From positions 762,631 through 826,630 of the forward strand of contig KZ627148.1 of assembly GCA_002917775.1 (NCBI GenBank): a stretch of DNA of 64,000 nt. Direction: 5' to 3'. The notes under the pieces are model-generated. The model did no database searches. It worked only from the letters and a program-made list of their open reading frames with translations, and was not told the origin of the DNA. The position numbers were made by a program, and so were the translations under genes. Source of the stretch: Glaciozyma antarctica PI12 (lineage: Eukaryota; Basidiomycota; Microbotryomycetes; Kriegeriales; Camptobasidiaceae). This document shows positions 20,447 through 32,248 of the stretch, piece by piece (the first letter of the stretch is position 1; each line of letters opens with the position of its first letter).

Positions 20447-23400
20447 TTACACGCCTGCGTGCACAAGCTCCGAGCACAGTCCCATCAGCTCTTCAGGAGC
20501 CATCTCCCCGCTTGCCAACGCCTTCAAAGCCACCGCGATCCTTTCGGCCCTGTCGCACAAGTCGATCAACCCCCGTTGACCGGAGCAGCGAAGGAAAACG
20601 CACCGACGCTGGAGAGTGCGAGCCTTCATCGCCGCCTCGAGCTCTTTGGACTTTGCCAAAGCCTTCGCAAGGACCGGTTCAGGGAGCTCCGCCATCCTCG
20701 CGACGTTGAGCCTGTCAAACCACGAGTCAACTTCAAGCCCGCGCCTCACAGAGAGAAGACGTACCCGTGCGAGCGACTGGCGAGGCCTTCGGCGAGCTTG
20801 AAGAGGAAGACGACGTCTGAGAACCCGTCGTTCCGCTCGTTCTCCAGACAGGCCTAAGATTTCGAAACGTCAGCAGTCGTTGCGAATGGCAAGGCGAGTC
20901 GGTCCTACCATATGAAAGCAGCGAACCGCGTCAGGATATCGCTGGGTTCTCGAACGTCAGCAGTCGTTGCGAGCGCAGAAGTTCCAGCTTACCCTCGCAA
21001 CCTCGGAGAGAGAGGGATAGTGGGTCACAAAGATGCAGGTCGAGTGGAGCTTGGTAGTGATGTACTGCAGAACGGCGCTGGCGATAGCTTGCCCGTCCAT
21101 GGTCGACGTTCCACGTCCAAGCTGCGAGAAAGCTGGTCAAGACCTGTGCGAAGCAAAACGGGCACGATTCACCTCGTCGAGGATCAAGAGCGAGCGGGGA
21201 GTGGCGAGCTTGAGGATCTCGGACGTCTCGCTGAGCTCGACCATGAAGGTTGACCGTCCTCTCGCCAGCTCGTCCGTCGCGCCCATGCGGGTGTAGATTC
21301 CGTCGAAGAGGGAAGTCGTGCACGAATCCGCGGGGACGTAGCTGCCGATCTGGGAAAACAAGACGTGAGCTTCGGTGCGAAGCCAGGGACCTCGAGACGT
21401 ACTTGTGCCATGAGAGCGATGAGTGCGACGGAGCGACTGAGACTGCTCTTCCCTCCCATGTTCAGACCTGGTTCAGAATCAGCACATCGAGCGAAAGTCA
21501 AGGAGGCAAGCGACGCACCAGTGAGAATCATCTGCTTCGTGCTGTCTCCACCGAGATGCACGTCGTTGGGTACGAAAGGGTCCGAGAGAAGTACCTCGAC
21601 CATCGGGTGGCGTCCTCCGATAATGTCGAGCCGACCAGGTTCAGGCACGATCGTCGGCCGAACGTAGCCTGGCGAGATAGCAGCTTGCGCGAGGCTGAAG
21701 AGGCAGTCGGCGGTAGCGACGTTCGAGATGGCTGCGCGAAGGCATTCGTACGAGGCTGCGACGCGCCTGGGGAAGGAAAGCTATCAGCGCAAACGCCAGC
21801 GAACGAGGCCCGGAGACTCATTTGAGGAACTCCAAGAAAGCCAAATCTGCTTCGATCGTGAGACGTTCACGGCACTGCTCGAGCTCAAACATCTTCTGCT
21901 GCATCGCGGGGGAACGATAGCGGTACACGGCCCTGACAAGAAGAGTCAGCGAGGGTTATTTCGGCAGTACCTCGCCGGCTCACTTGGTCGAATTGATCTT
22001 TACCCATGTGTCCGGAACAATCCCCTTGCGAGCCTCAGCAATCCTAACCTCGACCAGGAACTCCTCCTGCGCAATCTTGACGAACTGGAGCGCCGGCTTT
22101 TTGAGGATCTTGCGGCAAACGGCGAGCTGTTCTCCAATCTCGTACTCGACCGCAGCCAGACAATCTCGCGCGTCCTGCGACAAAATCAGGATCGAACGCG
22201 ATAGATGCGCATGACTACGCACCTGAAGCGCCTCGAAAAGCTCAGCATCCTTCCACATCGAGTCCTTGACGCCCTCGCGCGCTTTCGACGCGTCGATCTG
22301 CTCGAGGAATCCATCGACGTCCTTCTTGATCTTCGGCAGCGAAGCGACGATTCTTTTAAGCAGGGGAGACTTGACGGCCCCTCGGGGAGTGGGAGCGTCG
22401 ACTTCCTCGTTGTCCTCGTCCACGGCTTCGAAGACGTTGGCGACGCGCTGGAAGGCCTGGAGGACGCGGAAGAGCTCTTGCGAGGTCGTGACTTTGCCGA
22501 GATGGATGCGGACGAGGCCACGCTCGAGATCTGGGAGACCGCGGAAGAGTTCTCGGAGCCTGCGATGAGCTTGTCAGCTTTTGAAATCGAGGACGACAGA
22601 CGCGGAAACGTACTTGACTAGAGTTCCGGAAGCAGAGTTTTGCATGATCTCGGTGACAGCGTCGAGTCGGTCATTGACGGCGCTGAGACGTCAAGAAGTC
22701 AGCGACAGCCACACGCAGCAAGCGAAAGTTGCTCACGACATCGACACCAGAGGTTTCGAGATCCACTTGCGCAGAAACCTCCGCCCGAACGAGGTCTTGC
22801 AGAAGTCGAGGACAGACATGAGCGAGCCCTTCTCCTTGAAGTCGGTCTGGTTGCGAAGAACTTCGAGGTTGGCTCTGCACACTCGTCGTTAGCGAGTTGA
22901 GAGCTGAGTGCGAGGTCGAAACGAACAGCGTGTTTCCATTCAGGCTCATGGAGGATCGGTTGAGGAAGTGGGTGAAGGAGTGGGCGTGAAGGAAGAGGGT
23001 GTCGAGCTTGAACGCTTTGAGGTACTGAACGAGCGCAGCGAGAGCAACGATGACCTCTGCAGGAAGCTCCATGACCTTGCCGAGCTCACCTGCGGAGTCG
23101 AGAAGTCAGCTACGCGCTCCGTTAAAGTGGGAGACCGGGAGAGCGCACTGTTGGGCTTGTCGTCGTCGTCCAGAACGATCTCGTCGTCCGTCTGGCTCGC
23201 GCTTGTGAAGAAGTCACTGATATAGCTGGAAGCGGCCTCCGGCTTGAGCTTCTTCGTGATACGTTCCGTTCGGCAAGTCATTCCTGCGATTCCAGCACTG
23301 CGAAGAAGAGTCGGCGATGCTGCAGAGGGGGGAGCGAGGGAGCGTACTCGTGTCCGACGTGATAGTTCACCATCGCCTCGGTTTGGCTGCTGAGATTCTT

Positions 23401-24945
23401 CTGAAGAAGCAGCTCCGTTGGTTGTAGGTGCAGCATGCGCGTCTCGAGCTCTGCAGCGGCACGTCAGCGTTTCGTCTTCGCGGGTGCGACGAGCACTCAC
23501 CAGAACGCAAATGCCCATCGTCGAATACGTCGTAAATGATCTCTCCCGTGTTGGGCATCACGGCAATGAGAGCGATCGTGACCTTCTCGTCGCCCTTCGA
23601 CTTGGAGTCCTCGACGACGCACATGAGTGTCGCAGTCGAAGATCCCGCAGATTCCAGAGGGTCGACGCTGAGCTCGTCGATGTAGGTTGCCGAGGTATAG
23701 AGGGCTGTGAGAGCGCGCGTGAAGGGACCGGATTTGTTGTCGCCCGCTTTTTTGAGACTGCGAAGAAATGCAGTCAGGCGTCACTGTGTCTGAGCTCGTG
23801 GGAGAATGTAAAACGCACGCTGCAGTTTCCTGCTGTCGAACAACTCCGACCTTCTGACCAGCGTTGATGAGCCTGAGGGGAGCCGTACACAAAACGATCA
23901 GCGCGGAATCCGTCGCGACCGAAGCTGGAATGCTCACCGCTTGACGTGAACCGCAAGGCGATGTGCTAGACTCTGCGTCAGAAGCAGTTTTACCAGAATG
24001 GAGACGAGCCACTCACTTGGTATCGAGGCAACCGTCATGTGCTGAGAGGGGAAGTGAGCGATCCCAAGTAGTCGACTCGCGGCCTGCATCCCGAAACATC
24101 AGCTTCCCGTTACTCGATGACTAGAGCGTTAGCGCACCACAGCGTCCTCGTTGTAAAACTTGAACTTGTAGCCGACCTGGAAAGCAAGGCGTCAGCACCG
24201 AAAGGAAGCTCGCTTCGCATGAACAACTCACCTCAATCATCAACAGCACTCCAGGATTCGCCTTCTTCAGCACTAGGACCTGCTGCTCCAGCGGCGTGTA
24301 CTTGATCCCCTTGGACACCTCCTTCTCCTTCCCCTTTCGAGGCTTCGCTCCTCCAGGCATCGCTCCCTTCGCAGCGAACTTGGCGAACTGGCTCGCCGGC
24401 TCCTTCGCCTTCCCTTTCCCCTTGCCGAGCGCAGCCTCCTCCTCCTCCTCCTCGTCATCATCTTCATCATCCACTTCCATGTCCCCCTCGCTCCCACCAT
24501 CGCCGTCGGCGCGAGCAGCCAGATAGTGCTCCTTCTGAAGGTAACCAGACTTCCTTCCCACCGTACGCCCCAGCAGCTTCTCCCTAAACTGTTCCCTCCG
24601 CTCTCCACCTCCTTCTCCTACCCCAGACTGGCTCGCGGCTGGAGCTGTAGAGGGGTCGAAGCGCCATCGGTCGATCGGAACGCTTGAGGTGGAGCTGACG
24701 GCGGCGGAGGTGGAGGCTGTCGGCTGACGTGCAGGAGGAGGCGAGTTCTCGAGCTTCGGACGCTTGGGGAGTGGGGCGGCGGGTTTGGGTGCGCGAGAGG
24801 GAGGGAGGGACTCGTCGTCCGAGCTCGAGAGGAGGGAGATGACTTCGGGTGAGGCGGGGCGCTTAGAGCTGGGAGGAGGTTGAGACTGAGAGGGCTTGAA
24901 GAAGGAGCTGATCGACTGCTGTCCTGTGCTGGATTTGGGTGCCAT
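20447..24945 (-). CDS. MSH3: DNA mismatch repair protein Msh3 (MutS beta subunit)
   Basis: Nuclear MutS homologue which with Msh2 recognises insertion/deletion loops. The N-terminus has a PCNA-binding box (QQSISSFFK), an acidic/basic disordered region and [14 protein letters not shown]. The mismatch-binding domain reads [21 protein letters not shown], then [44 protein letters not shown] and [18 protein letters not shown], which is the Msh3 rather than Msh6 pattern. The lever and clamp regions follow ([21 protein letters not shown]). The ATPase has GGRHPMVE, a Walker A reading [12 protein letters not shown] after splicing, [33 protein letters not shown] and Walker [17 protein letters not shown], then FVTHYPSL. 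Leu replaces the usual Pro in GPNMGGKS. About twenty short exons; stop TAA at 20449-20447. Its ATG lies 119 bp from that of the orphan gene at 25065. Confidence 0.92.
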
Positions 24946-25064
24946 CCTGGCTGTGGGAGGAGGGAAGAGCAAGCCGAGCTCGGATTCGCGTCGACGAGGA
25001 CGCGACGCTCTCCTTCCTTTCCTTCCGTCTTCTCTCCTCCGCACTCGAACTCGCTCAGGTGCTC

Positions 25065-26367
25065 ATGAAGAACAACACTGCGGTACCTCGTCTGTCCCAA
25101 GGCAGTCGCAAGGGAAAGAGCAAGGCCTCTCTCGTCCCAAACAAAGCCAAGTCCTCGACCTCCCTCCTCTCCCGTCGCCCCTTCTCCCTCGTTCCCAACA
25201 CGTCGAAGCGCTCTCCTGCGCGTCGTAAGTTCATCCAGTCTCCCTCTCCGCACTCAGTCAATCTAACCCGCAACAGCCAAGCCCACTCCACCCCGCGCGC
25301 GTCTCTCGGAGCCCTTCCCTCGCCCCTCGGCGCGCAGTCCAGCTCAGCAGCACCGCAAGGGGATCTCTCTCCCACTCAAGCTTGAGAAGAACGCGCGAGG
25401 AGCCAAGGCGAAGAGCTTCTTTGACGGATTGGGGAAGAGGGGACGTGCGGGGGTGGCGAGCAGCAGTGAGAGCGGGAGCAGCGACAGCGAGAGCAACAGT
25501 GGGACTGACAGCGGGAGTGATGATCAGGAGGGGAGTGGAGACGAGACGGATGAGACGCACAGGATGGACAATGGGTGTGTTGATTTCCGCCACTACGGAC
25601 TCGTCGGTCGAGACGGACGAAGGGAGCTAACCGTTCCTTGCAGGGCGGAGCAGCACGATGATACCGTTGAGATCGGAGAACAGATGCTTCGCGAGCTCAA
25701 GAAAGGTGTGTCGGGAGTCTGTCGTTGATTTGGCCTTTCGCAGCTGACTTGCTTCCTTCCCACCAGGTCCTCTCATGACCATGCACCTCGATGACGCTCA
25801 GCAGTACGCCAACGACTATGAGAGCTGCATCGCCGGCTCCAAGGAGCTCTTCATCGACTTCCTCGGGGGTGATATCGCCGGAGGGCTCCTGTGCGTGCCT
25901 TCCCATTCAGATCGCTCCGGGTGTCGCTGAGGCCTCCCGCTTTCCTAGCATGCACGTACAGGCTATCCAGACTCGCATGGAGATGAGTGCGAAGCTTTAC
26001 AAGCGCGAGAAGGAGAAGCTCGTCTCCAGCGGAGCCAAGATCAGCCAGGTCAGTCCTCTCCCTCGTGCTCTTCTGCTTCCTCCCCTGACCCCTCGCGCAC
26101 GACAGAAAGCCGAGGATGCCATCTCTCGTCTCGCCAATCTCACCGCCCAGCTCGTCTCCGATCGCAAGGCCACTGCTGCGGACCTCCAAGCTTCTCGTGC
26201 GTCGTTCGTTCGGCCCTCTCCTCGCGCGACCACGCTGACTCGTGGTCTACTCAGGCGAAACGATGGACCAGGAGCTCAAGGTTCTCACTTCCAAGTTTGA
26301 GCAGTCGTGCGCCGCCATCCAGAGGCAGGCCAAGGACACCTCGGCGAAGAAGGGCGCGAGGCGCTGA
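25065..26367 (+). CDS. Coiled-coil protein of unknown function
   Basis: I do not recognise this gene. The ATG at 25065 starts MKNNTAVPRLSQGSRKGKSK. The first half is basic and Ser/Pro-rich. After the first intron (about 25226-25276) the frame continues PKPTPPRARLSEPF to SFFDGLGKRGRAG. A Ser/Gly/Asp linker (SGSSDSESNSGTDSGSDD) precedes the second half, which looks helical: EIGEQMLRELKKG, MTMHLDDAQQYANDYESCIAG, TRMEMSAKLYKREKEKLVSSG, KAEDAISRLANLTAQLVSDR, ETMDQELKVLTSKFEQSCAAI. It ends with AKKGARR and TGA at 26365-26367. Introns of about 50-90 nt separate the pieces and all remain in phase, so the gene looks real. No membrane segment or signal peptide. It is divergent from MSH3 with a 119-bp shared promoter, and convergent with POL5. 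Confidence 0.68.
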
Positions 26368-26494
26368 GTGCGAAGCCCACCTGCACCCTCCTTTTCGGTC
26401 GCTTGTTCAGATGTCTCTCGCTGTAGTTTGTGCACAGATCCGCAGAATCGCAATCGCATCCAAGTTCCCATCTACAGACCTACGACCTCGTCAT

Positions 26495-29400
26495 TCAAGT
26501 CTTCTTCTCCCTCCCCTCCTTCTTCCCCTTCCCCTTCCCCTTCTTCTCCTTCTTGTCCTTCTTCCCCTCCTTGACAACCTTCTCCTCCTCGACCACCTCC
26601 TCCTCCTCTACCTCGACCTCGACCTCCACCTCAGGCTCACTCTTCTTCTCCTTCCTCGCCTTCTTCTCCACCTTCTTCCCTCCCTCCTCATTCTTCCGCT
26701 TCCCACTCTTCGCCACCGCTCCTCCCGCCAACGTCACCAGCTGCTTGAGCATGTTCTGAATCGCCACCGCGTTCTTGAACCTCTCGCTCGCCTTGAAGCT
26801 CTCGACCAGCTCGGCGAATTCGCTCGCGCGCCAGAGCGTCGCCGTTCGTGCGGCGTCCGAAACCGCCGTCGTGGTGCGCACGGCGGCGAGAGCGAGCTTG
26901 ACGACTTCCTTGAGCCGGGCGGCGTCAAAGGTCGACGAGGTGTCGGTGAGGGAGGAGGAGAGGACGGCGTAGATGGCGTCGCGGTACGCGGGGAGGTCGG
27001 CGAGGATGGCCGACTTGGCTTCGTCCGTTTTCTGCACGAGAGGTCAGTGTGGTGCGGGGGCGGAGGAGGAGAGGGAGCGTACGAGGGCAGCGTAGGAGGT
27101 GAGGAGGGCCTGAGCGACCTCGAAAGCCTGCATGCGGCGGTAGGCGTTCACAGCCGTCTCGGCGCCTCCAGCGAGCGCGACGACCGTCTTGAACAACGGC
27201 CATGCGCACGTAGGCAGCCGACGTCCAAACTCGATCGTCAACGCGGGCTGAACGCGCGTCTTACTGTTCTTCTTCGAAAGATACAGCTCGAACGAATCGC
27301 CGAAGAGCTTCGCGATGGATGCGGAGGTCTCGGCGTCTGCGGCGGGCGAAGCGAGGGCGGCTTTGGCGAGGTAGATGCTCGTCTGACTGCAGAGGGTCGC
27401 TAAGTCGGCCGAATCGACCGTCTGGGAGACGACGTGCAGCTCCTCGAGCGCGTCGAGGGCTGATTGGGGGTCCTCGGGCGCGGGCGAGTCCTTGCGGCCG
27501 GAAACAATCTGGCGGAGGAGCTTGGCGGCCTTGGATTGAAGCTCTTGCTCGACGGTGGCAGAGCCGCGGACAATGCTGAAGAGGGGGAGGAGGACGAGGA
27601 CGAGGTGGGAGTTGGCGGAACGCTGCTTGGCGAGAGATTCGATGAGGTCGACGACGCGGAGACGGTAGTGGAGGTCGTCTGTTTGCTCGACTGGAAACCG
27701 AGATTGCGTTAGTGGACTTCTAGCTGCGACGACGCATCGCAAACGCACCCTTCTTGCCCTTCTTGCCGCCGCCTTGAAGCCTGAAGATATCGGCAAGCTT
27801 GTCGTCCAACGCCATCATCTGCTCGTCATCCAGCAGCTCCTCCTCCAACTCGTCGTTCTCCTCCGCCGCATCAAACTCGTCCGCCACGCCGTCCGCCTGA
27901 AGCGCCGCGAGGAGCTCGTTGCGGAAGTTCTCGTCGACCTCGGCATCGTCGTCTGAATCCTCGTCGTCGTCGTTGTCGTCGTCGTCCGTATCGGGCTCGA
28001 GCTCGGCGAGAGGCTTCTTGTGCGAGTGGACGGCCTTGGAAGTGCTCGCCTTCGCGTCGCCGTTCGCCATCGAAACATCTCCATCCTCCTCCTCGTCGTC
28101 GTCCTCAGCAATGTCGGCCTCCTCAGGACGAATTTGCTGCGAAAGCGACACGACGAGGTCAGCTTCTGCAACCCAGGAGCTGGAAGAGCGAAACGCACCT
28201 CGAGAAGAAGCTCCATAGCTTGCTCCCCAATCTCGTCGGCAAAGCCAGTGAAGACGGTCTGCGCGACGCTCTTGACGAACGCGGAAGGACGGTGGAGAAG
28301 CTCGAGGAGAAGGTCGACAAGGACGGTGGCGGCCTCGGGTTCCTCATCGTCCTCGCCGTTCATTGCGTCGTCCTCGCCGTCGGAAGAGGGTCCCTTGACG
28401 GGGGCGTCAAGGATGTCGGGGAAGAGAGTAGGAACGCTGTCCTTGAGTTGCTGCGAAGTAAAAGAACGTCAGTCCCTGTTCAGAGCCTCGACAAGAAGGG
28501 ACTGACCTCGAGCGCCTCGGAAGCCTCCTCTCCCTCGTCGTACGACAACAGCAAAACACCCTCGATCAATCCCCGTGCCGTCTTCTTCCGCTCGTCGTCT
28601 CCAGCGAGCTTGGCGTACATCTCCTTGACCTCCGCCCGCGACTCGAGCACCTCCTCGTCCGTCTCGGCGTTGAGGTTGAAGTGCTTCTTGTCGGCCGCGA
28701 GGTTGTCGAGGAGTGCAAGAGCGCGAGAGAGCCAGGTCTGGCCCGAGGGGGAGGGAATGATGGGGAGGGAGGTAAGGATGGAGAAGAAGCGGGAGCGAGC
28801 GGCGATTTGGAGAGCGTCGGTGAAGGCGGGGACGGGGACGTAAGAGCGCTGCGAGGGATGGAATTAGTACGAGGCGAGTAGAGAGCAAAGCTTGAGTACT
28901 CACGGCTCCTTTGCCCGACTTGCGAACCTCGAACCATCCGAGCACGGCAAAGAACTCCAACAGGCCAGCGAGGATCTCGTCGTCCTTGGGCACAACGCCC
29001 GACTTGGCGACATGAAGAAGCTGGTCGAACGCCCACATCCTCCGTGCAGCAACCGACTTCTCGTCCTCGACCTCAGCCGGCTCATCTGCGTCGGACTCGC
29101 CACCGAGGATGAACTCGGAGAGGTACTTGATCCAGCCGCGAACTCCCTTGAGGTCGAGCTTGGCGACGATCTTCTCGACGGTACGGTGGTCAAACGAGTG
29201 GGATCCATGAGGAGGAGCGACGAGCGCCTTGAGGAGGGGGAGGGAGACGGAGGGGTTGGCGGCAAGGAAAGGCGGGAGGGAGGCGACCTGTAGGAGATGT
29301 TCTCAGCCAGGTTCTTCGCAGGGAGGGAGAGCTGACGCACGACTTTCTCAGCGACTCGGTTGAGAGTCTTCTCGCCATCACCAGACTTGCGAAGGTGGTT

Positions 29401-30746
29401 CGAGAGAGTGCGCATGACGCCTTCGCCGAAAAGAGTGGGGACCTCGGTCGCGGGAAGGCGTTGGATCGCCATGGAGAGGAGAGCGAATCCGGTGGCCTTG
29501 AGAGGGAGGGAGGGAGGAGCGAAGAGTGATTCTAGGAGAAAGCACGCGTTAGGCGAGCTTCGCAAGGAAGGTCGAAGGGTGCGTACGGTCGACCAGGACG
29601 CGCCAGACCTCGCTCCACTTGGCTCGGCCTTCTGCGAGAGCCGCTTCACCTCGTCGAGGAGCACGGCCAGCTTCAGGGAAGTACAGGTCGAAGATCTCGG
29701 ACCAGACGAAGTGGGGTGCGGCTCCAGGCGCAGGGGCGCCGCCCTTTGCGGTCTTGACTGCGTTGGAGCCCATTTTAGGTCCCTTGACGGAGGGTGCGGA
29801 GCCTTCTGCTTCGCCACTGCTTCCCTGTAGGTTGAAAGCATTAGGATATGCGTAGGAGCGAGGTGCGGGCAGAACGCGCCTTGAGTGCTTGCGCGAGGGC
29901 GACAAGAGACGAGCGAGCGAGAAGGTTGCCAGAGGGGAATGCAGGCGCGAGGATAGTAGCGTAGTCGGCCTCCTGTTAAACGTACAAGCTCCCATCAGCT
30001 CCGTGCCCACCTGAGCCAACGAGGGGACTCACCACTCCGTACGCTTGAAGAACCAGCACGAGAGCAACCTTCTCCGAACCGAGCCCTCGAGCCTTCTCCC
30101 TCGAGTCGTTCAGCAGGCGCTGAATGACCCACTTGCAGACCTCCTCCCTCCACTCTGGGACGGCCTCTCCTTCCCGCTCGAGCAAAGTCCTCACTGCCTC
30201 GATGAGCGCCCAGAATGCCGGCTCGCGGATCCACGACTTCTTCCCCGACAAGGCCAGGAGTGCCAAGATGACCTCCTTGAACGACTCGCCGTTGGTCGCC
30301 TCTGGACTAAAGAGGACGCCAGAGCGAATGACGGCGTGCAGTCCCAGCAGCCGTGCGAAAAGGAGGTCTCGCTCCTCGCGCGAGTCGGAGCCGGCGTTCG
30401 GGGTCGAGGTGGTGAGGATGAGAGGAAGGACAGCTTGCGCTTTCTCGGTGGGTAGGCGTGCGAGGAGCTCGGTGAGGGCGACGGCGAATCCTTGACGGGA
30501 AGCTTCGTTCGAGGATGCAAGTCCGTTCACGAGACGCTTGATGGCGTAGGGCGTGTCGGCATCGTCAACGGGGGCAGAGGAGGCGGAGGTGGTGAGAGGG
30601 AGGGAGGTGAGGAGGGAGAGGGAGGCGTCTAGTCGGGTTGGAGGGTCGTGAGAGCTGAGGAGAGGGAAGAGGGGGAGGATGGAGGTGCGGTCGAGTCCTG
30701 CTGGCCTCGCCTTTTGCAAGGGAGTCTTCTGAGGGTTTGGCGCCAT
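26495..30746 (-). CDS. POL5: Pol5 / MYBBP1A-type nucleolar rDNA regulator
   Basis: Large nucleolar protein of the Pol5/MYBBP1A family, needed for rRNA synthesis and ribosome assembly despite its polymerase-like name. The ATG at 30746 gives MAPNPQKTPLQKARPAGLD. The family block PYAIKRLVNGLASSNEASRQGFAVALTELLARL follows shortly after. Next come LLFARLLGLHAVIRSG, FKEVILALLALSGKKSWIREPAFWALIEAV and KWVIQRLLNDSREKARGLGSEKVAL. In the middle a very acidic segment (EADIAEDDDEEEDGDVSM and ELEPDTDDDDNDDDEDSDDDAEVDENFRNELLAAL) is typical of Pol5. The C-terminus is Lys/Glu-rich (KVEKKARKEKKSEPEVEVEV, ending KGKGKKEGREKKT), a probable nucleolar signal. Around ten introns; stop TGA at 26497-26495. The low-complexity pyrimidine-rich plus strand at 26500-26660 is simply this Lys/Glu coding region. 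Confidence 0.88.
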
Positions 30747-30939
30747 GAAACTGCTGAGAGTACGAAGCTGGCTTGAGCTGTCTAGTCTAGCGGAGGAACC
30801 TCCTTTGAGAGGGAGGGGCGCGAGCGTGAGCCGAATCTCACCAATTTCTGTCCTCGCCGCGCGTGGGCTCTTTCGGCGAATCCTCCATTTCCCTTTCCAC
30901 TCTCGCTCCACTTTTACCGCTTGGACATCGTCTGCTGCT

Positions 30940-31546
30940 TAGCTCAAAAGATCTACGAAGCCGGCACGAGCTCGCTCAGCTTCCAACTCCGACGGCAGCT
31001 CTTCGCATCTGGGACTGCTCCGGGTCCCGAGTTTCCTCGCTCCCTGGTTCTCGCCTGCGCTCTCCTGCGCCTCAAGCAGCTAATGAAGCTCGCTATTGAG
31101 ACAGCGCTCTACCCGAGTGTCTGCGCGTTCTTGGGAGGTAAGGAATCTTGGCCACTCGGTTCATCTCGTTCGCTAATTCCGCACCCTCCTCCACAGCCGT
31201 CCTCTCAAACGCCTTCAACGAGAAGAGCCTCATATCCAGCTCTTCGGGCGCTTCTGGGGGCATTCGCAAGCTGATCACGCTCGCGCACAGAACCCCTCTC
31301 CTCCTTCTACGCCCTCGCCCTGCTCGTCAACCTCAACTCGCGCTCTCGCATACACCAGTAGCAGTCAAGGAGGGCTACACAGCCAACAAGAATGGAGGAC
31401 TCTCGATCAACGTCACGTCGAGCTAGGTCATCGTTTCGGACCCTCCGAGGATCTACAACGTCTCGACGCATGTGGGAGGAATGCCGCAGGAGTATGGGTA
31501 CGAGATGGAGGGGAAACGGAAGGTTGGATTTGGGCCGGGTGTGTGA
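30940..31546 (+). pseudogene. Decayed C-terminal part of a seven-TM (DUF6534-like) membrane protein gene
   Basis: An open frame without a usable start encodes helix-like text (SLVLACALLRLKQLMKLAIE and TALYPSVCAFLG). It splices through GTAAGG...CACAG to AVLSNAFNEKSLI. Beyond that the conserved-looking helix FYALALLVNLNSRSRIHQ (about 31298-31352) is in a different frame. In the exon frame the text continues AVKEGYTANKNGGLSINVTSS, hits TAG at 31424-31426, and then goes on in the same frame with VIVSDPPRIYNVSTHVGGMP to GFGPGV and TGA. An acceptor-like GCACAG at about 31291 has no GT donor before it. The helix-plus-LNSR ending resembles basidiomycete seven-TM proteins of the DUF6534 type. The 5' half is absent, replaced by the POL5 promoter side. 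Confidence 0.55.
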
Positions 31547-31922
31547 GAAGAAGGGGTAGACCTTGTTCGTGCAGAGTGGAACTACACTCGTTTGTGGAAG
31601 CGAGGTTAGGGCGAGCGAACTCTCTCCTTGCACGTTGGTTTCCGTGCTGTTATTGCATATTCCATGGTGTACACTGATTATACGAGAGCGCGAGAACTGC
31701 CGTGCTAGGCCGGCCTTTCCGCCCCGGCGAATCCATCGAACCAGGGCGGGCTCGGTCGAGTTCGCTCCTCTCTTCCCTCAGATCTCGCGCGGTGAAGGGG
31801 CGATTTCAGCTGGAATCTCCTCTATCTCAAATCAACCACTTCGCTACCTGCTTTCCCACCTGTTCTCTGCTTCTCGAGGGAGAGAGAAGCGCGTGCGAGG
31901 CGTAATCGACGGCGTGCGAAGG

Positions 31923-31942
31923 GGGGACTTGCACAAGTCCCC
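31923..31942. repeat. Perfect short inverted repeat
   Basis: GGGGACTTG and CAAGTCCCC are separated by two bases (CA), so the stretch can form a 9-bp stem with a very tight loop, or serve as a near-palindromic protein site. It lies 307 bp upstream of the start codon at 32249. Confidence 0.6.
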
Positions 31943-32138
31943 GTCCTGTCTTGGACGCACTGAAAGATACTTTCGGCTATATGACTCAAACGTTTCATGC
32001 ATTCCTAGTGAAGAAGAAGACCACGTTCGACTCGCTGCATTCCTCCCCCTCCTTGTGCGAAGAGGCACGACAGGACAGTCCCCCTCGCTGGACGAGAGAA
32101 CATGCCAACCCGTGCAAATAATAACTCTACAGCAGGCC

Positions 32139-32144
32139 TATAAA
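32139..32144 (+). promoter_or_regulatory. TATA-box-like element upstream of the orphan secreted gene
   Basis: TATAAA stands 105 bp before the ATG at 32249 and is flanked by CAGCAG and CTGCTG. A perfect TATA consensus is uncommon in this GC-rich window. The spacing to the start codon is plausible for a fungal core promoter. It is inferred from sequence and position only. Confidence 0.4.
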
Positions 32145-32248
32145 CTGCTGGCAATGAACTGTGGTGGCTGAACCATCTCGGGTGATCAAGTCGAAGAACT
32201 CTGCGCGCGAAGATCCCCTCAGCGAATCACTCGCGTTCCGGTACCACC

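Larger units (their letters stand above)
31547..32248. other. Intergenic region with hairpin and TATA-like element
   Basis: 700 bp between the pseudogene and the orphan secreted gene. It contains a 9-bp perfect hairpin (31923-31942) and a TATAAA at 32139-32144, both listed separately. The octamer GTCCTGTC at 31943-31950 recurs inverted at about 32068-32075. No coding region is supported. Confidence 0.45.
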
